Source: Rariglobus hedericola (lineage in GTDB: Bacteria > Verrucomicrobiota > Verrucomicrobiia > Opitutales > Opitutaceae). Taken from it: a stretch of DNA of 64,000 nt. Below the pieces are notes generated by a model. The model worked only from the letters and a program-made list of their open reading frames with translations, had not been told where the DNA came from and ran no database searches. The position numbers were made by a program, and so were the translations under genes. Positions 31,532 to 40,050 of the stretch are shown one piece after another. Location: the NCBI RefSeq assembly GCF_007559335.1, contig NZ_VMBG01000001.1, positions 1,550,001-1,614,000 of the forward strand, in the 5' to 3' direction. The first letter of the stretch is position 1; each line of letters opens with the position of its first letter.

Positions 31532-33775
31532 ATGAAGTCATATCTGTCCTGCAGTCTCATCTCACTGCTGGCTTCGTTGATATTTTTCACAGGACTCACT
31601 GCGCACGCCGCCGAGCTCGTGCCGCGATCGCCCACGAGAACGCTCACGCTGCCCGCTTCCGCCGCGACCGTCACCGAGGGCGCGGCCTGGCTTATCCCGA
31701 CCAGCCGCGGTCAGAGCCTCCATTTCAACGGCGCAGCGGCCGTCACGTTTGATCTGTCGCCGCTTAAACTCTACGCCGGTCACTACCGCTTCGGCCTGAT
31801 CGTCCGCAGCGGCGTGCATTGGATAAATCCCAACGGGCAAATCCCTCATTATCGCTGGCGCGTGCTGCCCGCATCCGGACCGCCGACCGCGCCCGACCGG
31901 TTTATCTCGCTCGACCAGGCTCCGTTCCAACCCGTGCGCGAATCAGGCCAGCCCGACTCCTGGGCGAACTGGTATGCGACCGTGCAGGCGTCGCGCATGC
32001 TGAGACTCAAGGGCAACGAGAAGCTCGAGATCGCCAACACGCAGGATCACGGAGGCGTCATCGAACTGTGGCTGCAGCCCGTGTCCGCGTTGAATGCCGT
32101 CGATCTCCAGCTGAAGACCGACGCTCCCGACAACACGTTTACCCACGGCACCCGGCCCACGCTCAAGCTGAGCCTTGCCGTGCCCGAAGGCTTGCCCCGC
32201 ATCGACGCCCTGCTCGCGCTCGAATGGCTCGACCTGCTCACCGCAAAAACCGTCGTCACGCGCTCGGCCATCACGCTTCAGGGCGGAACCCCGCAGGAGC
32301 TCACGCTCAAGCAAGACCTCAAGCCCGGCGTGTATCGTGTTCGCGCGACCATCGAATCCAAAGATCGCACCGCCATCGATGAACTCGCTCACACCGCGCA
32401 ATGCCTGCTCGCCTATTCGCCGGCACGCCTCACCGCGGATCTGCCTGACGACTGGCCCCTCGGTGCCCACATTGACAAAAAACTCCCGCCCATGCCGGGC
32501 TTCCGTTGGTTCCGGTATTTCACGCCGTGGTCGGATATCCACAAAGCACCGGGCGTCTACGATTGGGCTGAGTTTGATCGCGTTTTCAAATCCGTGAAAG
32601 ACGTCGGCGGCCGCGTGATGATCGCCTATGACGGCTCGCCGTTATGGACGAGTGCGCGTCCCAAAGCGGGTCTGCCGTGGTCCGCGTCCGGCACTGCCAA
32701 TCCCCCGGACGACTGGGACGTTCAACGCGATTACTTGATCGAGCTGATCAAACGCACGCAGGACGAACGCGGCACGCTCGCCGCATTGGAACTGTGCAAC
32801 GAAGCCAACACCGTCGAGCGCTGGCAGGGCACGCCGCAGGACATGCTTGCGATGGCGCGCACCTTTCGCACCGCCGCCCGCACGTCCCGCACTCCGGTCA
32901 AAATCGTCGGCCTCGCCGTGAGTGCCGGCCATCAGCAAAAATTCGTGGAAGATCAGATTAACGCCGGCCTGCTTCCGCTCGTGGACGAGGTTTCCGGCCA
33001 TTTCTACGAAGAGGTGATGAGCCCCGAACTCGCGACCCCGATCAACAATCTCCCGCGGCACGTGAGCTTGATCAAAGACCCGATGCACGCCGCCGGTTTC
33101 AACCTGCCCTTGCTCAACACCGAAACCGGCATCGACTTCGCCGCGCGCGTCAACGGCCTTCCCCCCGCGCAGGACACGCTCAATCAAATCCACCGCGCCG
33201 ATCCCCGCTTCAACCCCAAGGAACCGTGGTTGCTGGGAAGCAACTGGACCCAGGTCAGCGAGCGCCGCGCCGCCGCCACTTACGTGACCGGCACCACTCA
33301 ACTCATGGGACTCGGCGTAACCCGCTCGTTTTATTTTAATTACTTCGCGTTCACGATCGACGATGCCCCGAGCCTGCCGTGGGTCGCCCTCGGACGCTTC
33401 GGAGACGTCATCTACAACGTTGATTACAAGGTCATCCAGCCGCTTGAGGCCGCTTATCCGGACAGCGATGGCAAAGACGGCAGCCCCAAGGCGCTCGCCT
33501 ACATCCTCGGTCGGCCCGGTGAACGGCAGGTCATCGTGGCATGGGGATTTCTCAGCGATACCAGCATCGGGCGTTCGAAACACTGGCAGCGCTGGCTCGA
33601 TCCTTTGCCCATGCGCGTAAAGGCCGATGTCCACGACGCCGTGCTCAGCGACCTCTACGCACGCACGACGTCCACGATTAACAGCACCGGCGGTTCGCTC
33701 CAGTTCACCTGCGGCGAAGAGCCCGTGTTCATCGAGATCAACCCGGCGCAGGCCTCCACCGGCCGTGTAAAATAA
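31532..33775 (+). CDS. Secreted clan-A-type glycoside hydrolase (GH39-like)
   Basis: 747 residues with a signal peptide at 1-27 (ending TAHAAE). Residues about 30-290 are two beta-sandwich segments. From about 310 a TIM barrel is visible: PGFRWFRYFTPWSDI, then LAALELCNEANTVE with the Asn-Glu pair of clan-A acid/base catalysts, and LPLLNTETGIDF with a Glu in the nucleophile position. A C-terminal beta-domain follows. This suggests a periplasmic or secreted retaining glycosidase, but the substrate is not clear. It is monocistronic, divergent from the inositol synthase gene. Family number is a guess. Confidence 0.7.
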   Translation: MKSYLSCSLISLLASLIFFTGLTAHAAELVPRSPTRTLTLPASAATVTEGAAWLIPTSRGQSLHFNGAAAVTFDLSPLKLYAGHYRFGLIVRSGVHWINPNGQIPHYRWRVLPASGPPTAPDRFISLDQAPFQPVRESGQPDSWANWYATVQASRMLRLKGNEKLEIANTQDHGGVIELWLQPVSALNAVDLQLKTDAPDNTFTHGTRPTLKLSLAVPEGLPRIDALLALEWLDLLTAKTVVTRSAITLQGGTPQELTLKQDLKPGVYRVRATIESKDRTAIDELAHTAQCLLAYSPARLTADLPDDWPLGAHIDKKLPPMPGFRWFRYFTPWSDIHKAPGVYDWAEFDRVFKSVKDVGGRVMIAYDGSPLWTSARPKAGLPWSASGTANPPDDWDVQRDYLIELIKRTQDERGTLAALELCNEANTVERWQGTPQDMLAMARTFRTAARTSRTPVKIVGLAVSAGHQQKFVEDQINAGLLPLVDEVSGHFYEEVMSPELATPINNLPRHVSLIKDPMHAAGFNLPLLNTETGIDFAARVNGLPPAQDTLNQIHRADPRFNPKEPWLLGSNWTQVSERRAAATYVTGTTQLMGLGVTRSFYFNYFAFTIDDAPSLPWVALGRFGDVIYNVDYKVIQPLEAAYPDSDGKDGSPKALAYILGRPGERQVIVAWGFLSDTSIGRSKHWQRWLDPLPMRVKADVHDAVLSDLYARTTSTINSTGGSLQFTCGEEPVFIEINPAQASTGRVK

Positions 33776-33991
33776 CTGTCCGCGCATCCGTTCTTACACA
33801 GGTTATATACACGATTACTGCACGCCGGGCTGAACATTCCCTGAAATTGGGCGTCAGACCCCCACCCACTGGCTGACTCAAAAAACCGACTCCGTCACTC
33901 CTCGCGGCCTCCGGTTTCCACAGTTGACCGCCCCCCCGTGCCTCCTACCGTTAAAAGCAATTCTCTCGTTTCTGCCCAATCTGCACACTCC

Positions 33992-35011
33992 ATGACGTTC
34001 CGCCGTCTCCGTTTCCTCGGCTCCCTTGCCGCTCTCGCCCCGCTCGCCGCTCTTGCGCAGACCCCGACGCCGACCCCGGCTGCCACCCCCAACCCCGTCG
34101 ACAGCATCTCGTTGCGTTTTGCCAACGGCGTCGTGGCGGTCGCTGAGGACAAGGTTATCACCGTCGATGACCTCCGCCGCGAAATCGCCCCGCGCGTGCC
34201 CGCCCTCCAGCGCTCCGCCCGCAACGAAAAGGACTTCAACGAGCGCCTCGAAACCCTACAGGACGAAATCATCCAGCAGATGATCGATCGCATCCTGATC
34301 GTGAAAGAGTTCAAAAAGGACGAAAAGCGCCGCGTCCCCGAAAGCTTCATCAACAACGCCATCGCCGAGGAACAGATCCGCCGTTTCGACGGCGATCGCG
34401 CCAAGTTCCTCGCCTACCTGCGCAACAGCGGCCTCACCTATCGCGACTACCGCAAGAAGGTCGAAGACGACATGATCTACGACTACATGCGCGGCCAGCA
34501 GCGCAAGAACCAGAACATCGTCAGCCCCGCCCGCGTCGAGGCGTTCTACAACGAGAACAAAGACCGTTTCATGCAGGACGACCAGGTCCACATGCGCCTG
34601 CTCTCCCTCACCCGCCAGCCCGGCGACACCGACGAGCAGCTCCTCGCCCGCGCCGCCGTGGTCACCGACCGCTTCAAGGCCGGCACCAAATTCGAAGACC
34701 TCGCCCGCGAACTCAGCCAGGACTCCAAACGCACCAAGGGCGGCGACTGGGGCTGGCAGCCTCGCGCCGACCTCAAGCCCGAGTTCAGCGAGCCGTTGTT
34801 CAAACTCGAAAAAGGCCAGATCACCGCGCCGATCGTCGCGCCCGAAGCCGTTTACGTTCTTTACGTCGAAGACCGTAAATTCGCCGGCACCCAGTCCCTC
34901 GCCGATGTGCGCGAGCAGATCGAGCGCACCCTCATCAATCAGATGGCCCGCGAATCCGAAGAGCGCTGGATCGAGCGTCTCCGCCGCAACGCCTACGTGA
35001 AGATTTACTGA
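33992..35011 (+). CDS. SurA-like periplasmic peptidyl-prolyl isomerase (PpiC domain)
   Basis: 339 residues. A signal peptide (to about residue 23, ALAQ) is followed by a Pro/Thr linker, a SurA_N-like helical region with RREIAPRVPALQRSARNEKDFNERLETLQDEI in pieces, and one parvulin domain with VHMRLLSLTRQPG, LARELSQDSKRTKGGDWGW and EPLFKLEKGQITAPI. One parvulin domain rather than SurA's two. Such proteins escort unfolded outer-membrane proteins. The ATG at 33992 is chosen for the signal peptide. An intrinsic terminator follows at 35034, so it is transcribed alone. Confidence 0.85.
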   Translation: MTFRRLRFLGSLAALAPLAALAQTPTPTPAATPNPVDSISLRFANGVVAVAEDKVITVDDLRREIAPRVPALQRSARNEKDFNERLETLQDEIIQQMIDRILIVKEFKKDEKRRVPESFINNAIAEEQIRRFDGDRAKFLAYLRNSGLTYRDYRKKVEDDMIYDYMRGQQRKNQNIVSPARVEAFYNENKDRFMQDDQVHMRLLSLTRQPGDTDEQLLARAAVVTDRFKAGTKFEDLARELSQDSKRTKGGDWGWQPRADLKPEFSEPLFKLEKGQITAPIVAPEAVYVLYVEDRKFAGTQSLADVREQIERTLINQMARESEERWIERLRRNAYVKIY

Positions 35012-35033
35012 GTCATTCACCGCCCCGAGCATC

Positions 35034-35062
35034 AGCCGGTCCCGAAACGGACCGGCTTTTTT
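35034..35062 (+). terminator. Intrinsic terminator after the SurA-like gene
   Basis: AGCCGGTCC (35034-35042) pairs perfectly with GGACCGGCT (35049-35057) around a 6-nt loop, followed by T residues to 35062. It is 22 nt beyond the stop codon. Confidence 0.9.
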
Positions 35063-35129
35063 GCGTCCATTTACGAAGCCCCTGACCTCGCCTCTTGCCT
35101 ACGGATCACGCCGCGCCTATCGTTTGCTT

Positions 35130-35627
35130 ATGACGAACTTGGAATGGCTCGAAGCCCTCAGCTACATCGTCACCATCGTCGGTTTGCCCTTCGCGATCTG
35201 GGTGTTCCTCAAAGAACAGCGCAAGGAACGCATCAACGACGACGAAGACCTCTACCTGCAGCTCTCCGACGAATACTCGAAATTTCTCCGGCTCGTCCTC
35301 GACAACGCCGATCTGCGCCTGATGACCCAAGCGGAGCCATCCACGCCGTTTAATCCCGAACAGATCGAGCGTCGCGACATCCTCTTTGAAATCCTGATCT
35401 CCATTTTCGAGCGCGCCTACATCCTCGTCTACGAAGACGAGATGAACCGCCAGACCGCCCGTCTCTGGCAGACGTGGGAAGATTACATGCGCTACTGGTG
35501 CCGCCGGAGTGATTTCCGCGACCGCCTCCCGCTCCTCCTTGAAGGCGAAGATCCGGACTTCCAGCGCCACATCACCGCGATTGCCGACAACGAATCCCGC
35601 GCCCCCAAACCCGCTTATACGCCGTGA
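35130..35627 (+). CDS. Hypothetical membrane-anchored protein, 165 aa
   Basis: One N-terminal transmembrane helix (about 8-26, ALSYIVTIVGLPFAIWVFL) is followed by a basic stop-transfer (KEQRKER) and a cytoplasmic helical domain rich in Asp, Arg and Tyr, with IFERAYILVYEDEMNRQ and WQTWEDYMRYWCRR. It resembles the many uncharacterised single-helix proteins described as of DUF4760 type, but I cannot name it. The stop overlaps the GTG start of radC by 4 bp, so the two are coupled. The ATG at 35130 begins immediately before the helix. Confidence 0.7.
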   Translation: MTNLEWLEALSYIVTIVGLPFAIWVFLKEQRKERINDDEDLYLQLSDEYSKFLRLVLDNADLRLMTQAEPSTPFNPEQIERRDILFEILISIFERAYILVYEDEMNRQTARLWQTWEDYMRYWCRRSDFRDRLPLLLEGEDPDFQRHITAIADNESRAPKPAYTP

Positions 35628-36337
35628 CCCCGCCAACCAATCGCCTCCAAACCCTCGCCACCGGCGACCGCCCGCAGGAGCGCTTGGAAAAGCACGGCGC
35701 GGGCGTGCTCAGCGACAGCGAACTGCTCGCCATGCTGCTGCGCAGCGGCACCAAGGGCCACGACGTTCTCACGCTCTCGAACCGCCTCATCGCCGAGGCC
35801 GGTTCACTCGCCGGCCTGATTCAGTGGCGCGAAACCGACTTCAAAAAACTCAAGGGCATCGGCCGCGTCAAAGCCCTCCAGCTTATCACCGTGATGGAGG
35901 TCGCCCGCCGCATTCTGGCGCACGCCGGCAGCCACACACCGCCACTCATCGACAGTGCCGACAAAGCCGCCGAGTTCCTGCGCGCCTACACCCACGGCCT
36001 CGTGGTTGAAAAATTCTGGGTGCTTTGCCTCAACCGCAAAAACCGGCTGATCAAGTGCGTTGAAATCACCTCCGGCACCGCCAGCGCCACACTTGCCCAC
36101 CCGCGCGAGGTGTTTCGCGAAGCCATCAAGGAATCCGCCTCGGCCATCATTTGTGCGCACAATCATCCTTCGGGTGACCCGACCCCGAGTTCCGCCGACA
36201 TCAAAATGACCCGTCAGCTCCGCGACGCCGGCCAGACCGTGGACATCACGCTGCTCGACCACGTCGTTCTCGGGCAGACCGGCTCCGACCCCAGCGGTCT
36301 GGGCTACTACAGTTTCCGCAGCGCGGGCCTGATCTAA
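35624..36337 (+). CDS. radC: RadC family JAMM-domain protein
   Basis: 237 residues from a GTG start that overlaps the upstream stop. Residues 15-45 RPQERLEKHGAGVLSDSELLAMLLRSG and the following helix-hairpin-helix (LKGIGRVKALQL) make the N-terminal region. The C-terminal JAMM metalloprotease-like domain holds ICAHNHPSGDPTPSSAD, with the His-x-His and Asp ligands intact. RadC was once linked to DNA repair, but its true role is unsettled. Chromosomal RadC such as this one is distinct from anti-restriction plasmid forms by having the N-terminal HhH. Confidence 0.93.
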   Translation: MTPPTNRLQTLATGDRPQERLEKHGAGVLSDSELLAMLLRSGTKGHDVLTLSNRLIAEAGSLAGLIQWRETDFKKLKGIGRVKALQLITVMEVARRILAHAGSHTPPLIDSADKAAEFLRAYTHGLVVEKFWVLCLNRKNRLIKCVEITSGTASATLAHPREVFREAIKESASAIICAHNHPSGDPTPSSADIKMTRQLRDAGQTVDITLLDHVVLGQTGSDPSGLGYYSFRSAGLI

Positions 36338-36359
36338 GTCATTCGCGCCAAGCGGACAT

Positions 36360-36387
36360 AAAAAAACCTTCCCGGCCACAGGAAGGT
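36360..36387 (-). terminator. Terminator after tRNA-Tyr
   Basis: ACCTTCC (36366-36372) pairs with GGAAGGT (36381-36387) around an 8-nt loop. The A-run at 36358-36366 is a U-run on the minus strand. It is directly downstream of the tRNA on that strand. Confidence 0.75.
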
Positions 36388-36391
36388 AAAC

Positions 36392-36477
36392 TGGTGGTGG
36401 AAGCCGGAGTCGAACCAGCGAACGCGTGAGCGGGAGGATTTACAGTCCCCATCCTTTGGCCACTTGGATATTCCACC
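36392..36477 (-). tRNA. tRNA-Tyr (GTA)
   Basis: An 86-nt class II tRNA on the minus strand. The 7-bp acceptor stem pairs GGTGGAA (36471-36477 on the complementary strand) with TTCCACC, discriminator A, and CCA is encoded. The anticodon GTA is complementary to plus-strand TAC at 36441-36443, in the loop ACTGTAAAT. A long variable arm (about 36418-36434) and a GGTTCGACTCC T-arm are present, as expected for bacterial tyrosine tRNA. Confidence 0.95.
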
Positions 36478-36602
36478 AAACAGAAGGGTCAAAAAGGCGT
36501 TTCCCCGTCCTTAGTTCAAGTCCCAATTTGCCCTAATTTCCGGCCCTCCCCCTGTCTTGCTTCAGGCCGCGCAACCGCCACCGTCAACCGCACATACCGC
36601 GC

Positions 36603-38039
36603 ATGACCGAGGAAGTCTCCCAAGCCGTCGGCACCAGCCTGCTCACCCACCTTCTTACGGTGGGCGGCTTTCTGTTGGCCGTGTTCGCCCTCGCCCGACT
36701 CGCCAGCGAGAAACGCCAGCCCAGCAACACCGTCGCGTGGTTGCTGATGATCATCCTCATTCCTTACGTTGGCGTGCCGCTTTTTCTCCTGTTTGGCGGA
36801 CGTAAGATCCAGCGTCTCGCGCGCAACAAACGCCCCGTCGTGCCCCGTTTGCAGGGTATCCCTGCGATCAGCCCCGCCCTCGCCGCGCAGCCCACGCCGC
36901 ACACCATCACCTCCACCGGTGCGGGCGCCCCCGCCGGCGGCAACACCGTGCGGCTCATCACCACCGGCGAACAGGCGTTCACCGAACTCGAGACGCTGAT
37001 CAACGAAGCCAAGCATTCCATCCACATCGCCACGTTCATTCTCGGTCGCGACGACACCGGCCGGCGCATCATCAATCTTCTGGCCAAACGCGCCCGCGAG
37101 GGCGTGAAGGTCCGCCTGCAACTTGACGCCCTCGGCTGCCTGTTCTCCAGTCGCGGCTTCGCCGACGTGCTTCGCAACGCCGGCGGCGAGGTTGTGCGTT
37201 TCATGCCGGTCGTCCCGCTTTCGACCCGCAGCTCGGCCAATCTGCGCAATCACCGCAAGATCGCCGTCTTCGACCAGCACACCGCCATCGTGGGCGGCCA
37301 CAACCTCGCCCACGAATACATGGGCGCACAGCCGCTGAAAAAACGCTGGGCCGACTTTGGCGCCGTCATCAGCGGTCCCGCCGCGGCACTACTCAACGAG
37401 GTGTTCCTCGCCGACTGGTCTTTCGCCAGCCGCCAGCCGATCGAAACCCTCCGCGGGGAAGCCGACTCCACCGCCGTGCGCACCGAGGGCGATAGCGCCG
37501 TGCACATTGTCGCCAGCGGCCCCGATGTTCACGGCGATCCGCTTTACGAGGGCATCATCTCGATGATCCAGGAAGCCGAGACGAGCATCCTGATTATCAC
37601 GCCTTACTTCATTCCCGACGAGGTCCTGCTGCGTTCGCTCATCGTCAAGGCGCGCTCCGGTAAAAACGTCACGCTCGTCATCCCCGCCAAGTCCAACCAC
37701 CCGGTCACCGACTTCGCCCGCCGCCACTATGTGCGCCAGATGACCAAGGCCGGCGCACGCGTGCTCCACCACACCGGCCGCATGATGCACTCGAAGGCCG
37801 TGATCGTGGACGATCGTATCGGCCTGCTGGGCTCCGCCAATTTCGACCTGCGCAGTCTCTTCGTGAATTTTGAAATCGGCGTGTTCCTCTACTCCGAGGC
37901 CGACGTCCGCGCGATGCGCGCCTGGGCCGACGAATTGCTCGCCACGTGCAGCGAGCCCAAGCCCGAACCGCGTCCCCGCACACGTCTGCTCGGCAACCTC
38001 GCCGAGGACCTCAGCCGCCTCTTCGCGCCGTTACTCTGA
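36603..38039 (+). CDS. cls: Cardiolipin synthase (phospholipase D family)
   Basis: 478 residues. Two N-terminal transmembrane helices (about 14-32 and 42-65) precede two phospholipase D domains. HKD motif 1 is NHRKIAVFDQHTAIVGG in the middle; motif 2 is MHSKAVIVDDRIGLLGSANFD near residue 400. Both have the His-x-Lys-x4-Asp set. The enzyme joins two phosphatidylglycerols (or PG with another lipid) into cardiolipin at the inner membrane. It stands alone, divergent from tRNA-Tyr and convergent with the MacB-like permease, with an inverted repeat in the gap. Confidence 0.92.
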   Translation: MTEEVSQAVGTSLLTHLLTVGGFLLAVFALARLASEKRQPSNTVAWLLMIILIPYVGVPLFLLFGGRKIQRLARNKRPVVPRLQGIPAISPALAAQPTPHTITSTGAGAPAGGNTVRLITTGEQAFTELETLINEAKHSIHIATFILGRDDTGRRIINLLAKRAREGVKVRLQLDALGCLFSSRGFADVLRNAGGEVVRFMPVVPLSTRSSANLRNHRKIAVFDQHTAIVGGHNLAHEYMGAQPLKKRWADFGAVISGPAAALLNEVFLADWSFASRQPIETLRGEADSTAVRTEGDSAVHIVASGPDVHGDPLYEGIISMIQEAETSILIITPYFIPDEVLLRSLIVKARSGKNVTLVIPAKSNHPVTDFARRHYVRQMTKAGARVLHHTGRMMHSKAVIVDDRIGLLGSANFDLRSLFVNFEIGVFLYSEADVRAMRAWADELLATCSEPKPEPRPRTRLLGNLAEDLSRLFAPLL

Positions 38040-38048
38040 GCTGAGCTC

Positions 38049-38119
38049 AGTTTAAGTTCAGAGTTTAAGATTAAGTCAGACCTCCGGCGGTCCGAACTTA
38101 AACTTAATCTTCAAACCTC
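38049..38119. repeat. Complex inverted repeat between convergent genes
   Basis: An 11-nt perfect match pairs 38049-38059 (AGTTTAAGTTC) with 38094-38104. A second pairing joins 38067-38075 (AAGATTAAG) with 38103-38111 and extends imperfectly to 38119. Both use nucleotides 38103-38104, so they cannot form together on one strand. An inner GACC/GGTC stem lies at 38079-38092. It is placed between the stop codons of two convergent genes, where a bidirectional terminator or antisense barrier would be expected, but without a long T-run. Confidence 0.55.
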
Positions 38120-38140
38120 AACTGAATGAGCGCGACGCGC

Positions 38141-39370
38141 TCATTCATACCGCAACGCCTCGATCGGATCGAGCCGGGCCGCCTGGATCGCCGGATACAC
38201 GCCGGCCAATACGCCGGCGGTGACACTGAACGCAAAGCCCACGAAAAACGCCGAGCTCACCAGCAACGGCCTGCTTCCCGAGGGCAACACCGCCTGCAAT
38301 CCCTCGATCACGCCCACCGCCACGGTGATGCCAAGTATGCCGCCGAGCAGGCTGAGCGTCACCGCTTCGGCAAGGAACTGGCAGAAGATGTTAAACGGCG
38401 ATGCACCGACCGCCTTGCGCACCCCGATCTCACGCACGCGTTCGTTGATCGACGCCAGCATCAGATTCATGATGCCGATGCCGCTCACCAGCAGTGACAC
38501 ACCGGCGACCGCCGCACCGCCGAGCACGAATGCCGTCTTCATCTGGTTATAGCTCGCCAGCTGCTGTTGCTGCGTATCGACCTTGAAATCCAGCACCCCG
38601 CGATGGCGGTGATAATACAGGTTTTGCACCGCATCGACCGCCTCATCGAGGCGCGCGACGTCATCGATCTTATGATTCAACCACGACAGGCGCACCGTGT
38701 TCTGCAGCTTGATCGCCATCGTGGAAACCGGGATGAACGCGATGCGGTTTTTACCCTCCATCACGTTGTAACTCCCGTAATACAGTTCGTAATTTTTGAG
38801 CAGTCCGATGACGAGAAAGGGGCGCCCGTTTACGTTGATGTATTGGCCGACCGGATCTTCCTGGGGCTCGAACAACTCCTCGAACACCTTCGTGCCAATG
38901 ATGACCACGTTGGATGCATCTCGCTGGTCCAGATCACTGAACGGGCGACCCGCGACGATCTCGTAGCGGTTGATTTCAAAGATGTCGTTTTCAACGCCCT
39001 GCACACGCTGCGCCGTCCGCCGGTTGCCGCGGGTGAGCTGCGCATTACTCAGGTCGATCTCAGGGGAAACAAACCGCACGCCGGGGATCAACGCCTTCAC
39101 GGCCCGCGCATCATCAAGAGTGAGGCCGGACGAAAGACTCGTCAGCGGCTTCTGTCGCTCGGGCACGGCGTCGGGGGCGCTGGAAAGTTTTTCGAGCCCG
39201 CCCGATTCATCGAGGGATACTTTCCACGTTTCGAAAAGCCCTTCCATGAATCCGGTCGTCACCACCATCGAAGCGACGCCCAGGAGCACACACGCGATGG
39301 TGAGCGCCGAGCGCAATTTGTGCGCCCAGACCTCGCCCAGTCCATTGATCACGCCGGTGAACCAGTTCAT
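38141..39370 (-). CDS. MacB-type ABC transporter permease
   Basis: 409 residues. One N-terminal helix (about 18-40, LRSALTIACVLLGVASMVV), a large periplasmic MacB_PCD domain with FSDLDQRDASNVVIIG and GRPFLVIGLL, then three C-terminal helices with the FtsX-type INERVREIGVRKAVGAS loop and a C-terminus ARLDPIEALRYE that is characteristic of MacB/LolC-type permeases. It would act with the ATPase and adaptor encoded just upstream to move substrates out of the periplasm by mechanotransmission. The start overlaps the ATPase stop by 4 bp. Confidence 0.88.
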   Translation of the reverse strand: MNWFTGVINGLGEVWAHKLRSALTIACVLLGVASMVVTTGFMEGLFETWKVSLDESGGLEKLSSAPDAVPERQKPLTSLSSGLTLDDARAVKALIPGVRFVSPEIDLSNAQLTRGNRRTAQRVQGVENDIFEINRYEIVAGRPFSDLDQRDASNVVIIGTKVFEELFEPQEDPVGQYINVNGRPFLVIGLLKNYELYYGSYNVMEGKNRIAFIPVSTMAIKLQNTVRLSWLNHKIDDVARLDEAVDAVQNLYYHRHRGVLDFKVDTQQQQLASYNQMKTAFVLGGAAVAGVSLLVSGIGIMNLMLASINERVREIGVRKAVGASPFNIFCQFLAEAVTLSLLGGILGITVAVGVIEGLQAVLPSGSRPLLVSSAFFVGFAFSVTAGVLAGVYPAIQAARLDPIEALRYE

Positions 39371-40050
39371 GCGAAACGCTCCTCGATGCGCCCGTCGAGC
39401 ACATGCAACCGGCGCTTGAAATGCGACGCGATCTCCGGCGAATGCGTCACTAGGATGATCGTGCGGCCCTGCGCGTTCAGCTCTTTGAAGAGATTCAAAA
39501 TCGAGGCCGCCGTGTGGCTGTCGAGGTTGCCGGTCGGCTCGTCGGCCAGCAAAATGCGCGGCTCGTTGACGAGTGCCCGGGCGATGGCGACGCGCTGCCG
39601 TTGTCCGCCCGAAAGCTGGCCGGGCCGGTGATGCGCACGATCCGTCATGCCCACGCTCGCCAGCGCCCGCTCAACGCGTTCATCGGCATCGGCCGGTGGC
39701 TCCGGATTATAAGAAAGCGGCAGGCGCACATTGGCGCGCACCGTCAGGCGCGGGAGCAGATTAAACGCCTGAAACACGAAGCCGATCTTCGCCGCCCGCA
39801 CGCGCGCCCGACCGGTTTCGGTGAGCACGGAAACCGGTTTCCCTTCGAATAAAATCTCTCCCTCGGTCGGAGAATCGAGGAATCCGAGCAGGTGCATGAG
39901 CGTGGATTTTCCCGAGCCCGACGGACCGAGGATCGCCACGAAGTCGCCTTCGTTGATCACAAAGTTCGCGTCGGCCAGCGCCGTGACCGTGTTCTCACCC
40001 ATGCGATAGCGCTTCGACACGCCAGACAGCCTGAGCACTTCAGAAGGCAT
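39367..40050 (-). CDS. MacB/LolD-type ABC ATPase
   Basis: 227 residues. Walker A GPSGSGKST near residue 43, Q-loop FVFQAFNLLPRL, signature LSGGQRQRVAIARAL, Walker B ILLADEPTGNLD and switch His in VTHSPE. All catalytic residues are present. The LolD/MacB subfamily is indicated by the HLLGFLDSPTEG and LPLSYNPE segments. The ATG at 40050 sits inside the end of the upstream adaptor gene (11-bp overlap); a start at 40101 would overlap more and adds an Arg-rich tail. Middle gene of a three-gene efflux operon. Confidence 0.9.
   Translation of the reverse strand: MPSEVLRLSGVSKRYRMGENTVTALADANFVINEGDFVAILGPSGSGKSTLMHLLGFLDSPTEGEILFEGKPVSVLTETGRARVRAAKIGFVFQAFNLLPRLTVRANVRLPLSYNPEPPADADERVERALASVGMTDRAHHRPGQLSGGQRQRVAIARALVNEPRILLADEPTGNLDSHTAASILNLFKELNAQGRTIILVTHSPEIASHFKRRLHVLDGRIEERFA

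Noticed and set aside
32642-33787. 381-codon minus-strand frame opposite the glycosidase
   Set aside because: No motif and fully within a signal-peptide-bearing plus-strand gene.
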